A stretch of DNA of 64,000 bases from Streptomyces griseoviridis (GTDB lineage: Bacteria; Actinomycetota; Actinomycetes; Streptomycetales; Streptomycetaceae). The position numbers and the translations under genes are program-made. The stretch spans positions 5,979,501 through 6,043,500 of the forward strand of contig NZ_CP029078.1 in the NCBI RefSeq assembly GCF_005222485.1. The letters run 5' to 3'. This document shows positions 56,711 to 64,000 of the stretch, in pieces (the first letter of the stretch is position 1; each line of letters starts with the position of its first letter). Below the pieces are notes generated by a model that saw only the letters and a program-made list of their open reading frames with translations, did no database searches and had not been told where the DNA came from.

Positions 56711-57346
56711 TCATCCCGGGTCGGGTGCCACCGCGCCCGCCAGGCCCAGCAGCAGCACCCGGGTGAACCCGCGGACCCACTCCTCGTCCGCGGGTTCCGC
56801 GCTGACCAGGGTGCGGTGCACGACCGCCCCCGCGACCACGTCGAAGATGAGGTCGACCGTGCGGGCGGTCCGCGCGGGGTCGCTCTCCCGGGGGAGTTCG
56901 CCGCGCGCCTGCGCGCGGGCCCTGCCCTCGAGCACCAGGCGCTTCTGACGGTCCACGATCGACGCCCTGATCCGCTCGCGCAGCGCCTCGTCACGGGTCG
57001 ACTCCGCGACCACCGCCATCAGCCCGCTCCTGGCCTCCGGGCGGGCCAGGATCGCCGCGAACTGGAGCACCACGCCCTCGACGTCGGCGGCGAGCGAGCC
57101 GCGGTCGGGCAGCCGCAGCGCGTCGAAGAGTTCCGCGACGGCGTCCACGACCAGTTCGTTCTTGCCCGACCAGCGGCGGTAGAGAGTCGTCTTGGCGACC
57201 CCGGCCCGGCAGGCGACGTCCACCAGGGTGAGCTTCGACCAGCCCAGTTCGACCAGCGCCTCCCGGGTGGCGGCCAGGATCGCGGCGTCGGCGGCGGCGC
57301 TGCGCGGACGTCCCGTGGCCCGCCGGGCGGGGGTGCGGCTCTGCAT
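56711..57346 (-). CDS. TetR-family transcriptional regulator
   Basis: The 211-residue protein has an N-terminal TetR helix-turn-helix (AILAATREALVELGWSKLTLVDVACRAGVAKTTLYRRWSGKNELVVDAV) and a helical ligand domain, with LIFDVVAGAVVHRTLVS near the end. The ATG at 57346 begins MQSRTPARRATGRPRS, a basic arm common in this family; a longer upstream reading is not needed. It converges on icmA and diverges from the thioredoxin-TPR gene. Two palindromes, at 54867 and 57491, are candidate operators for it. Confidence 0.92.
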   Translation of the reverse strand: MQSRTPARRATGRPRSAAADAAILAATREALVELGWSKLTLVDVACRAGVAKTTLYRRWSGKNELVVDAVAELFDALRLPDRGSLAADVEGVVLQFAAILARPEARSGLMAVVAESTRDEALRERIRASIVDRQKRLVLEGRARAQARGELPRESDPARTARTVDLIFDVVAGAVVHRTLVSAEPADEEWVRGFTRVLLLGLAGAVAPDPG

Positions 57347-57490
57347 TCCCCGACGATAACGGCCGGGGCCCGCCGCGCCGAGGGGTCGGAACCCGCGAGC
57401 CCGCCCGGCCGTTGAGGTGATGCGGCGGTTCTGTGACGCCGTGAGGGAGATCACCGGGGGGCGCTGTCCGCGACGCCCCTCCTGCCCTTA

Positions 57491-57507
57491 CGCTACGAGT
57501 CGTAGCG
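57491..57507. promoter_or_regulatory. 17-bp palindrome in the TetR-ybbN gap
   Basis: CGCTACGA-G-TCGTAGCG is a perfect palindrome around a central G. It lies 145 bases from the TetR start and 124 bases from the ybbN-like start. Its sequence differs from the palindrome upstream of icmA, so at most one of them is likely to be the main site of the TetR protein. Confidence 0.8.
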
Positions 57508-57630
57508 AAACCACTGGGCGCGGGGTGGGGACCCCGGAGCCGACCACGGGTGGCGAGCGTCGCACGGCAGGTGGGGACCTGCTTCCAGGACGCTTTTCAC
57601 TCACGCGCGGGAACGGGGGAGGATAGACGC

Positions 57631-58605
57631 ATGCAGCCACGGAACATGTCCATGAGCGGGGTCGTCGACCTCGCCGCGGTGAAGGCGGCCCAGGAGGCCA
57701 AGGCCAAGGCGGAGCAGGCTCGCGCCGAAGCCGCCAGGCAGGGCGGCGGCCCCGGCGCCGTCTCCCCGGCCGACCTCGTCATCGACGTCGACGAGGCCGG
57801 TTTCGACCGCGACGTCTTGCAGCGCTCCACCGAGGTGCCCGTCGTCATCGACTTCTGGGCCGAGTGGTGCCAGCCCTGCAAGCAGTTGAGCCCGGTCCTC
57901 GAACGGCTCGCCGTCGAGTACGCGGGCCGCTTCCTGCTCGCCAAGATCGACGTCGACGCCAACCAGATGCTGATGCAGCAGTTCGGCGTCCAGGGCATCC
58001 CGGCCGTCTTCGCCGTGGTGGCCGGGCAGGCCCTCCCGCTGTTCCAGGGCGCGGCGGGCGAGGAGCAGATCCGGCAGACCCTCGACCAGCTGGTGCAGGT
58101 CGCCGAGGAGCGCTTCGGGCTGACCGGCCTGGTCGTCGACCCCGAGGCGGAGCCCGGCGACCGCACGGCGCCTGAGATCCCGGTCGGCCCCTACGACGCG
58201 CTGCTCGAAGCCGCCGTCCAGGCGCTGGACGCGGGGGACCTGGCCGGCGCGGTGCAGGCGTACAAGAACGTGCTGAGCGACGACCCGGGCAACCCGGAGG
58301 CCAAACTCGGGCTCGCGCAGGCCGAGTTGCTCCAGCGGGTGGAGGGTCTCGACCCGCAGCGGGTGCGTCAGGAGGCCGCGTCCGCGCCGTCGGACGTCGC
58401 CGCGCAGATCGCCGCGGCCGACCTCGATCTGGTCGGCGGGCACGTGGAGGACGCCTTCGGGCGGCTCATCGACACCGTGCGCCGCACGGCGGGCGACGAC
58501 CGCGACACCGTCCGGCTGCGGCTGCTCGAGCTGTTCGAGGTCGTCGGCGCGGAGGACCCGCGGGTGGCGACCGCGCGGCGGGCGCTCGCACGGGCGCTGT
58601 TCTGA
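57631..58605 (+). CDS. Thioredoxin-TPR co-chaperone-like protein (YbbN/CnoX type)
   Basis: The 324-residue protein has an N-terminal helical lead with VVDLAAVKAAQEAKAKAEQAR, a thioredoxin domain with active site WCQPC (Cys80 and Cys83) at about 55-165, and a C-terminal tetratricopeptide region (about 190-320, with YDALLEAAVQALDAGDLAGAVQAYKNVLSDDPGNPEAKLGLAQAEL). The WCQPC form, rather than WCGPC, is known in this family. E. coli YbbN/CnoX holds substrates for chaperones; the homologue here may do the same. The ATG at 58631-minus-1000, that is 57631, follows GGGGGAGGA. Confidence 0.92.
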   Translation: MQPRNMSMSGVVDLAAVKAAQEAKAKAEQARAEAARQGGGPGAVSPADLVIDVDEAGFDRDVLQRSTEVPVVIDFWAEWCQPCKQLSPVLERLAVEYAGRFLLAKIDVDANQMLMQQFGVQGIPAVFAVVAGQALPLFQGAAGEEQIRQTLDQLVQVAEERFGLTGLVVDPEAEPGDRTAPEIPVGPYDALLEAAVQALDAGDLAGAVQAYKNVLSDDPGNPEAKLGLAQAELLQRVEGLDPQRVRQEAASAPSDVAAQIAAADLDLVGGHVEDAFGRLIDTVRRTAGDDRDTVRLRLLELFEVVGAEDPRVATARRALARALF

Positions 58606-58689
58606 GCGGGGCGCGGGGCCGGTTCTGACCAGTCGTTAAACACGACGGCGGGTGATGCCCGGGTGAAAGATCTGCCGACGGACCGTCAT

Positions 58690-58727
58690 GCGGCCGCGCT
58701 TTACCAAAACTTGGTAATCGCGGCCGC
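58690..58727. other. Two-part inverted repeat, GCGGCCGCG outside and TTACCAA inside
   Basis: Outer arms GCGGCCGCG (58690-58698) and CGCGGCCGC (58719-58727) enclose TTACCAA, AAC, TTGGTAA (58701-58717), which is itself perfect. The whole can form a long hairpin. It could terminate the thioredoxin-TPR transcript or be a protein-binding site. Confidence 0.75.
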
Positions 58728-58729
58728 TG

Positions 58730-58742
58730 TTACTGGCAGTAA
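58730..58742. promoter_or_regulatory. Perfect palindrome TTACTG-G-CAGTAA
   Basis: This 13-bp palindrome has the half-site TTACTG. A related palindrome with the same TTACT/AGTAA half-sites lies 128 bases downstream, so the two may be sites for one regulator. Confidence 0.65.
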
Positions 58743-58857
58743 GACCCGACTGTCGCTCTGTCAGAGTCCGTCCCGGTATACCCCCTTTCATTTCCGCGTT
58801 CTGCGGCACCCTGCGCAGTCGGTCGGGACCTATGGGTCGCCCCGTGGTTATCCGGCC

Positions 58858-58873
58858 GTTACTAGCCAGTAAC
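58858..58873. promoter_or_regulatory. Palindrome GTTACT-AGCC-AGTAAC
   Basis: Half-sites GTTACT and AGTAAC are perfect complements around four bases. The site shares its half-sites with the palindrome at 58730. It lies 375 bases before the DUF6230 start. Confidence 0.65.
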
Positions 58874-59248
58874 GAACCCCCTTGTGCGGGCGGCGAGAAT
58901 GCACCACGATCGGCGACGCTCGGTCCATTCCCGCACCCCGGCAGCCCGTCGGGTCGCGGGAGTTCCTGGGTCCCCACCGAGCAGGGTCGGCGCCCCGGGC
59001 GCCGGCTCTTGGGCAGGGGGGTCTTCGCCCGTCCGGCGGAGCCTGCCCGGCAGGGTTGTGCGTGATGTGCGTCAGGCGCGACCAGTGGTTGTCGCTCGGG
59101 GGTGATCGCCGGTGATCGGTGCGCGGTTCGCGCCTCCGAGTACGGGCGCTCTCCTTCCCGAGGACGTAGCACTTCTCCCATCCCTGCCCGGCTGAGCCGC
59201 CTTCGGGGGCAGTCGGGTCAGGAGATGTACGTCCGAGAAGGAGGAAAT

Positions 59249-59881
59249 ATGGAGTCCCAGGTGCGTGGCGGGACCAGATGGAAGCGGTTCGCTGTGGTCA
59301 TGGTGCCCAGCGTCGCCGCTACGGCCGCGATAGGTGTCGCCCTTGCACAGGGTGCTCTCGCCGCGTCGTTCAGCGTGTCGGGCCAGTCGTTCAAGGTGAC
59401 GGCGAACCAGCTCGACGGCACGGGCTTCGTCCAGTACGGGGCGCTCGACCAGGGCTACACGCTCACCGGTGACAAGACGGTTCACCCCGTCGCCGTCTCG
59501 GCGTTCAAGTCCGCGACGATCCAGAACATGTGTCAGTCGGTGGTCACCCCTGGCATCCCGCTGCTCGGGTCGGTCAGCCTCACCCTGAAGGCCGGCGAGG
59601 ACAAGCCGGTCGAGGCGTCCAACCTCTACATCGATGTCGCCGATCTGGAAGCGGACGCGACGTTCACCAACATCAACATCGGTGTGGCGGCCAAGGACTC
59701 GACCAAGGGTCCCGGCATGAAGGGCGGGAACGAGCAGTCGAACCCGAACGGGTTCGCACAGGAGGCCGACAAGGCCGTCCTGAAGAACGTGAAGCAGACG
59801 GCGTGGGCGACCACCGCCGGAACCTTCAAGCTCAGCGGCCTGAAGATGTCCCTGTCGACGGGCACCCACGAGTGCTACTGA
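59249..59881 (+). CDS. DUF6230 family secreted or membrane-anchored protein
   Basis: The 210-residue protein starts MESQVRGGTRWKRFAVVMV and has an N-terminal hydrophobic segment ending LAQGALAASF, a signal peptide or anchor. The rest is a beta-rich domain with SFSVSGQSFKVTANQLDGTGFVQYG, and two Cys (in NMCQS and the terminal HECY) that could pair. I recognise it as DUF6230, a Streptomyces family often labelled cholesterol esterase without support; no catalytic serine motif is visible. The start follows GAAGGAGG. It heads a three-gene run. Confidence 0.85.
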   Translation: MESQVRGGTRWKRFAVVMVPSVAATAAIGVALAQGALAASFSVSGQSFKVTANQLDGTGFVQYGALDQGYTLTGDKTVHPVAVSAFKSATIQNMCQSVVTPGIPLLGSVSLTLKAGEDKPVEASNLYIDVADLEADATFTNINIGVAAKDSTKGPGMKGGNEQSNPNGFAQEADKAVLKNVKQTAWATTAGTFKLSGLKMSLSTGTHECY

Positions 59882-59997
59882 GCACTCGGTGACGGGCGGG
59901 GGAGCCGGTGGCGCCCCCGCCCTTCCACTCTCCCGCCGTGCTTCACACACGGCACACATCACCACCACGGCAACACCGCACCAGGGAGCTGTTTTCC

Positions 59998-60549
59998 ATG
60001 AGCGCCGAGACCCCTGCCGCCGCAGACCAGTTCGCTCGCCGTAGGCAGCAGTTCCGCGCCTGGCGGGGTACCCGTCCGTTCTGGGCCGGCCTGTTCGTCT
60101 TGCTCAGTGGCTTTCCGATCATGTACTTCCCGTACGCGCACCTCCAGATCGGCCACCTCACGCTGGCGATGGCGACCACCGCCGGTGCCGGGTCCCTGAT
60201 CATCGGTGTGCTGCTGGTCGTCCTGGGCATCAGCCTCTGGTACCAGAGGCATGTGCGCACCTTCGCGGGAGTCGCCGCGATCCTGCTCGCCCTGGTGTCC
60301 CTGCCCGTCTCCAACTTCGGCGGCTTCGTCATCGGCTTCCTGCTGGCCATGGTCGGCGGAGCGATGGCCGTCTCCTGGGTCCCGGGCGCCCCCGAGCAGG
60401 ACGAACCGCACCGGCCGGCCCCCGTCGCCGGCGGCGACACCCCCGACGGGCTCACGTTCGACAAGGACACACCTGGTCCGGGCACGCCGGACGATCTGTC
60501 AGGAACGAGCCCCGCAGGCGGGGCGAACGGGAGGCACAGTGCCGGCTGA
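59998..60549 (+). CDS. DUF6114 family membrane protein
   Basis: The 183-residue protein has four hydrophobic helices (about 30-45, 55-78, 80-98 and 103-127) after a basic N-terminal stretch RRRQQFRAWRGTRPFW. It ends in a Pro/Gly/Thr-rich cytosolic tail. This is the DUF6114 family, always found next to DUF6230 genes as far as I know; its function is unknown. The start follows AGGGAGCTG. The last 11 bases overlap the next gene, so they are co-translated. Confidence 0.85.
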   Translation: MSAETPAAADQFARRRQQFRAWRGTRPFWAGLFVLLSGFPIMYFPYAHLQIGHLTLAMATTAGAGSLIIGVLLVVLGISLWYQRHVRTFAGVAAILLALVSLPVSNFGGFVIGFLLAMVGGAMAVSWVPGAPEQDEPHRPAPVAGGDTPDGLTFDKDTPGPGTPDDLSGTSPAGGANGRHSAG

Positions 60550-61915
60550 CGAGGTGACCCACGGGAGCGATGTGGACGCGTCCCGTGTGAGAACCGGGCC
60601 GCGCCACGCGGCACCCAAGAAGCCGCTGTTCACCAGGTTCCACATGCCGGCGGGCAAGGCGATAGCCATGGCCGCCATGCCGACCGCCGTCCTCGTGGGC
60701 ATGGGCTTCACGTCCTCGCTCGCCCTCGCGGACAGCACGGGCAGCAGCCCCGCGCCCGCCAAGAGCCTCAGCGCGGAGGAGTACAAGGACTGCGTCGCGG
60801 CCCTCGACGGCTCCTCGGCCTCGCCGTCGCCGTCCGCGTCGGCGAGCGGGTCGCCCACCGCGGGCGCCTCGGCGACGCCCTCGCCGACCGCGACCCCGGG
60901 CTCCTCCGGGGGCGGCCGCAAGGAGACGGCGGGCCAGGACACGACCTCTTCGCCGGATTCAGGTTCCGACGACAAGGCCACGTCCACCCCCTCACCCTCC
61001 GAAAGCAAGTCCGCGGCGGAAGGCTCCGCGACCCCGTCGCCGTCCGCGTCGGCCGGCTCGGGCGGGCTGCTCGGCACCATCGGTGACGTCGTCTCCGGCA
61101 TCCTCACCGGCGGCGCCTCGGGCACCTCAGGCGCCACGCAGGAGGCCGCTCCGTCGCCGTCCGCCGCCGCCTCGGAGAGCGGCGGGAAGGAGTCCGCCGA
61201 CGGCTCCGACGCGGCGGAGGACGCCGCGGGCAAGGCCACCGACAAGGTGTCAGGGACGGCGAAGGGCACCGCCGAGGACAGCAAGGACACCAAGGACGCC
61301 AAGGACACCACCGAGGACACCGCCGGGAAGGCGGGCGGGACGGCGAAGGACACCACCGACGCCGTCGGGAAGGCGGCCGACGAGGCCACCTCCTCCGTCC
61401 CCGCCCCGACCCCGTCCGCCGACGCCTCCGCCGACGCGGACGGCTGCCCCGCGGCCACCGACGACGAGAGCGGCGTCGACAACAGGGTGCCGGTCTCGGA
61501 CGACCCCTGGCACCTGGACGCCAGTTCGCTGCTCCTCAAGGGCGCCGACTACCAGGGCGTCGTCGAGGTGAGGACGGCGAGCGGCGTCAAGAAGAAGGTG
61601 CTCAAGTACGTCATCTCCGACGGCACCGACATCGGGGACCTGCACCAGACCGTCCTGGACAGCCAGTCGGGGAAGACCTACCACGTGCAGGCCGCCAAGG
61701 GCTCGACGTCCACCATCCGCGACGGCGACACCACGATGTACACGGAGAGCATCTCCGGGAACCTGTTCGGTCTGATCCCGGTGACGTTCACCCCGGACAG
61801 CCCGCCGCCGCTGAACATTCCGCTGATCTTCTTCACCAACGCGAAGGTCGTGCAGGCGGCGCAGTTCGGCGGCGAACTGCACGTACCTGGCCTGCACCAG
61901 TACGCGACCGGCTGA
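60539..61915 (+). CDS. Secreted low-complexity protein with conserved C-terminal domain
   Basis: The 458-residue protein has an N-terminal basic region, a hydrophobic signal or anchor (about 41-62, ending LALA-DS), then about 230 residues of Ser, Pro, Thr, Ala, Asp and Lys low complexity (SATPSPSAS, TKDAKDTTEDTA). A folded C-terminal domain of about 150 residues follows, with DPWHLDASSLLLKGADYQGVVEV, HQTVLDSQSGKTYHVQAAKGS and VTFTPDSPPPLNIPLIFFTNAKV. The GTG at 60539 fits GGGAGGC and overlaps the DUF6114 gene. It is sometimes labelled HypF in Streptomyces, but no HypF motif is visible. The role is unknown; exported surface protein is likely. Confidence 0.75.
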   Translation: MPADEVTHGSDVDASRVRTGPRHAAPKKPLFTRFHMPAGKAIAMAAMPTAVLVGMGFTSSLALADSTGSSPAPAKSLSAEEYKDCVAALDGSSASPSPSASASGSPTAGASATPSPTATPGSSGGGRKETAGQDTTSSPDSGSDDKATSTPSPSESKSAAEGSATPSPSASAGSGGLLGTIGDVVSGILTGGASGTSGATQEAAPSPSAAASESGGKESADGSDAAEDAAGKATDKVSGTAKGTAEDSKDTKDAKDTTEDTAGKAGGTAKDTTDAVGKAADEATSSVPAPTPSADASADADGCPAATDDESGVDNRVPVSDDPWHLDASSLLLKGADYQGVVEVRTASGVKKKVLKYVISDGTDIGDLHQTVLDSQSGKTYHVQAAKGSTSTIRDGDTTMYTESISGNLFGLIPVTFTPDSPPPLNIPLIFFTNAKVVQAAQFGGELHVPGLHQYATG

Positions 61916-61950
61916 GCCGGTCCCACCAGCCCGTCCGGGAGCCGCACAGG

Positions 61951-61987
61951 CTGAGGGCGCCCACCCGTCCGCGGGGGGCGCCCTCAG
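61951..61987. terminator. Bidirectional terminator between the DUF6114 operon and pyk
   Basis: Arms CTGAGGGCGCC (61951-61961) and GGCGCCCTCAG (61977-61987) form a perfect 11-bp stem with a 15-base loop. It lies between convergent stops at 61915 and 62014. Confidence 0.85.
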
Positions 61988-62013
61988 TGCGTTCGACGGC
62001 GGTGCGGGGACCG

Positions 62014-63444
62014 TCAGTCGGTGTCTCCGCCGCCCAGGTGGTGGACCCGGACCATGTTGGTGGTGCCGGGGACGCCGGGAGGGGAGCCGGCCGTGATGAT
62101 GACCGTCTCGCCCGGCGTGAAGCGGTTGAGCTTGACGATCTCCTGGTCCACCAGGTCGACCATCTCGTCGGTGCTGTTCACGAACGGGACGACGTGCGAC
62201 TCCACGCCCCAGCTGAGCGAGAGCTGGTTGCGGGTGTTCTCGTCCGTGGTGAACGCGATGATCGGCTGCGCGGCGCGGTAGCGGGAGAGCCGGCGGGCCG
62301 TGTCACCCGACTGCGTGAAGGCCACCAGGCCGCGGGCGCCGAGGAAGTCCGCGATCTCGCACGCGGCCCGCGCGACCGAACCGCCCTGGGTGCGCGGCTT
62401 CTTGCCGGGGACCAGCGGCTGGAGGCCCTTGCTGAGCAGCTCCTCCTCGGCCGCCGTGACGATCTTCGACATCGTCTTGACCGTCTCGACCGGGTAGGCG
62501 CCGACCGAGGACTCCGCCGACAGCATGACCGCGTCCGCGCCGTCCAGGATCGCGTTGGCCACGTCGGAGGCCTCGGCGCGGGTCGGACGCGAGTTGGTGA
62601 TCATCGACTCCATCATCTGGGTCGCCACGATCACCGGCTTGGCGTTGCGCCGGCACAGCTCGATCAGCCGCTTCTGCACCATGGGGACCCGCTCGAGCGG
62701 GTACTCGACGGCGAGGTCGCCGCGGGCGACCATCACACCGTCGAACGCCATCACGACGTCCTCCATGTTCTCGACCGCCTGCGGCTTCTCCACCTTGGCG
62801 ATGACGGGGACCCGGCGGCCCTCGCCGTCCATCACCTTGTGGACGTCCGCCACGTCGCTCGCGTCCCGCACGAAGGAGAGGGCGACCAGGTCGCAGCCCA
62901 TGCGCAGCGCGAACCGCAGGTCCTCGACGTCCTTCTCGGAGAGCGCCGGCACGTTGACGGCCGCGCCGGGCAGGTTGATGCCCTTGTGGTCGGAGACGAC
63001 ACCGCCCTCGATGACGATCGTCTTGACCCGGGGGCCGTCGATGTCGACGACCTTCAGCTCGACGTTGCCGTCGTTGATCAGCACCTGGTCGCCGCGCGAG
63101 ACGTCGGCGGGCAGGCCCTTGTAGGTCGTGCCGCAGATGTGCTTGTCGCCGGGGACGTCCTCGGTGGTGATGACGAACTCGTCACCGCGCTCCAGCTCGA
63201 CCGGGCCCTCGGCGAAGGTCTCCAGGCGGATCTTCGGCCCCTGGAGGTCGGCGAGGACACCGATGGCCCGGCCGGTCTCCTTGGCCGCGGCGCGGACGCG
63301 GTCGTACCGCGCCTGGTGCTCGGCGTGGCTGCCGTGGCTGAAGTTGAACCGGGCCACGTTCATTCCGGCCTCGATCATCGAGACCAGCATTTCGTGGGAG
63401 TCGACCGCGGGGCCGAGAGTACAGACGATTTTCGAACGGCGCAT
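62014..63444 (-). CDS. pyk: Pyruvate kinase
   Basis: The enzyme makes pyruvate and ATP from phosphoenolpyruvate and ADP, the last glycolytic step. The 476-residue protein begins MRRSKIVCTLGPAVDSHEML and has the NFSHGSHAEH motif, the active-site block VIAKVEKPQAVENM (catalytic Lys, with the Mg-binding Glu at the E of EKPQ), MVARGDLAVEYP and the VATQMMESMI block. The C-terminal allosteric domain follows. The position beside ackA matches Pyk2 of S. coelicolor. The ATG at 63444 follows AGGA at 7 bases, within a TAGGAT -10-like sequence, so the mRNA may be short-leadered or leaderless. Confidence 0.96.
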   Translation of the reverse strand: MRRSKIVCTLGPAVDSHEMLVSMIEAGMNVARFNFSHGSHAEHQARYDRVRAAAKETGRAIGVLADLQGPKIRLETFAEGPVELERGDEFVITTEDVPGDKHICGTTYKGLPADVSRGDQVLINDGNVELKVVDIDGPRVKTIVIEGGVVSDHKGINLPGAAVNVPALSEKDVEDLRFALRMGCDLVALSFVRDASDVADVHKVMDGEGRRVPVIAKVEKPQAVENMEDVVMAFDGVMVARGDLAVEYPLERVPMVQKRLIELCRRNAKPVIVATQMMESMITNSRPTRAEASDVANAILDGADAVMLSAESSVGAYPVETVKTMSKIVTAAEEELLSKGLQPLVPGKKPRTQGGSVARAACEIADFLGARGLVAFTQSGDTARRLSRYRAAQPIIAFTTDENTRNQLSLSWGVESHVVPFVNSTDEMVDLVDQEIVKLNRFTPGETVIITAGSPPGVPGTTNMVRVHHLGGGDTD

Positions 63445-63450
63445 GGGGCG

Positions 63451-63485
63451 ATCCTATCGGTTTGTTTCGCTACGGAATATTCCGT
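63451..63485 (-). promoter_or_regulatory. pyk promoter with 14-bp palindrome
   Basis: On the minus strand TAGGAT (63456-63451) lies 6 bases before the pyk ATG. Upstream is the perfect palindrome ACGGAAT-ATTCCGT (63472-63485), which would cover the -35 region and so could be a repressor site. It lies in the 73-base gap between ackA and pyk. Confidence 0.55.
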
Positions 63486-63517
63486 CTGGCGGAAGATACA
63501 AATGGGCGCGCGTGCGC

Positions 63518-64000
63518 TCAGTTGCTGTTTTCGACCAGTGCGTAGGTCTGCGTCGCGATTTCCAGTTCTTCGTCGGTCGGCACCACCGCGACCTTGACCC
63601 GGGCGTCCGCCGGCGAGATCAGCCGCGGCGCGTCGCCGCGCACCGTGTTCAGCGCGTCGTCCACCGCGAGGCCCAGGGTCTCCAGGCCGGCGACGGCCGC
63701 CGCGCGGACCGGCGCCGCGTTCTCGCCGACTCCGGCCGTGAACGCGATCGCGTCCACCGTACCGAGTACGGCGTAATAGGCACCGATGTACTTCTTGAGC
63801 CGGTGAATGTAGATCTCGAAGGCGAGGGTGGCCGCCTCGTCCCCCTCGTCGACCCGGCGCCGAATCTCCCGCATGTCGTTGTCGCCGCAGAGTCCGACCA
63901 GACCACTCCGCTTGTTGAGAAGAGTGTCGATTTCGTCGATGGACATTTTGCCAACCCGCGCCAAATGGAAGATGACGGCCGGATCGATGTCCCCGGAGCG
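63518..64000 (-). CDS. ackA: Acetate kinase, C-terminal part (5' end outside the window)
   Basis: Acetate kinase converts acetyl phosphate plus ADP to acetate plus ATP. About 160 C-terminal residues are in the window; the reading stays open at the window edge. It contains RSGDIDPAVIFHL, YIHRLKKYIGAYYAVLGTVDAIAFTAGVGENAAPVR, of which FTAGVGEN is the family signature 2, and the terminal VVPTDEELEIATQTYALV. It reads toward pyk, the usual pta-ackA-pyk2 direction in Streptomyces. Confidence 0.95.
   Translation of the reverse strand, partial: RSGDIDPAVIFHLARVGKMSIDEIDTLLNKRSGLVGLCGDNDMREIRRRVDEGDEAATLAFEIYIHRLKKYIGAYYAVLGTVDAIAFTAGVGENAAPVRAAAVAGLETLGLAVDDALNTVRGDAPRLISPADARVKVAVVPTDEELEIATQTYALVENSN

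Larger units (their letters stand above)
58606..59248 (+). promoter_or_regulatory. 643-base non-coding leader with several palindromes
   Basis: This long gap before the DUF6230 gene holds no convincing gene; short readings of 69-77 codons in it lack family features and ribosome-binding sites. It carries the three palindromic elements listed separately and a further perfect CTCTG-T-CAGAG at 58757-58767. A TATACC -10-like sequence lies at 58777. The ribosome-binding site GAAGGAGG of the next gene is at its end. It is an unusually elaborate control region for a Streptomyces gene. Confidence 0.65.

Noticed and set aside
58882..59115. Small readings of 73-77 codons upstream of the DUF6230 gene
   Set aside because: Three overlapping frames are open at once, none has a ribosome-binding site or family likeness; treated as non-coding leader.
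60539..61915. HypF-type hydrogenase maturation label for the low-complexity protein
   Set aside because: No acylphosphatase, zinc-finger or YrdC-like motif of HypF is visible; it is an exported low-complexity protein.

Overview
This window is high-GC actinobacterial DNA, and everything in it fits the core chromosome of a Streptomyces. GTG and TTG starts are common, genes are packed as overlapping ATGA pairs, and the gene order follows the stretch that runs in S. coelicolor from rpmE-prfA through the atp operon, chiC, filP-scy and icmA to pyk2-ackA. That comparison is from memory; no search was run.

Layout. 1-6.4 kb: the end of rpmE, then prfA-prmC-TsaC/Sua5 protein-LMW-PTP-like protein, glyA and a WecA/MraY-like sugar-phosphate transferase. 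6.7-14.5 kb: the F1Fo ATP synthase operon atpIBEFHAGDC, with a Rex-operator-like palindrome in front. 14.6-25.2 kb: a DUF2550 protein, a secreted GH18 chitinase with a paired chitin-promoter repeat, PduO-type cobalamin adenosyltransferase, 3-hydroxybutyryl-CoA dehydrogenase, a STAS protein, a membrane-anchored degenerate P-loop protein, nucS, an SCO5389-family protein, an LLM flavin oxidoreductase and a small zinc-finger-like protein. 25.2-29.4 kb: two tandem ABC-2 exporters. 29.5-34.5 kb: the coiled-coil polarity proteins FilP and Scy. 34.7-37.6 kb: methylmalonyl-CoA epimerase, a thiolase and MeaB, followed by a 47-bp tandem repeat. 38-42.9 kb: an MFS transporter behind a possible leaderless uORF attenuator, a PepSY protein divergent from a two-component system, and a MarR regulator. 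43-45.9 kb: three tandem AIM24 genes, DUF3817 and a thiamine-binding-like protein. 46-54.8 kb: a cslA-glxA-cslZ-like polysaccharide locus (processive GT2, copper radical oxidase, GH6 lipoprotein), an ArsR regulator, an MFS transporter, a MarR regulator, a six-cysteine secreted protein and a second DUF3817. 54.9-64 kb: icmA under a 24-bp palindrome, TetR, a thioredoxin-TPR (YbbN-like) protein, a DUF6230-DUF6114-secreted protein trio behind several palindromes, pyk and the 3' part of ackA.

How the parts work together. PrmC methylates the GGQ loop of the PrfA made next door. The PduO adenosyltransferase, MeaB, epimerase, thiolase, 3-hydroxybutyryl-CoA dehydrogenase and IcmA are scattered, but together they serve B12-dependent C4 acyl-CoA metabolism (acetoacetyl/3-hydroxybutyryl-CoA, n-butyryl/isobutyryl-CoA, methylmalonyl-CoA). 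FilP and Scy organise tip growth. The csl/glx-like genes probably make, modify and trim a surface glycan. Pyk, AckA and ATP synthase are core energy genes.

Most worth a second look: the LMW-PTP homologue with Ser in place of the nucleophilic Cys, the uORF/alternative-hairpin leader in front of the MFS gene, the perfect palindromes upstream of icmA, ybbN and pyk, the 47-bp minisatellite, and the DUF6230/DUF6114/secreted-protein trio with its palindrome-rich leader. No tRNA, rRNA, CRISPR array, insertion sequence or prophage was seen.
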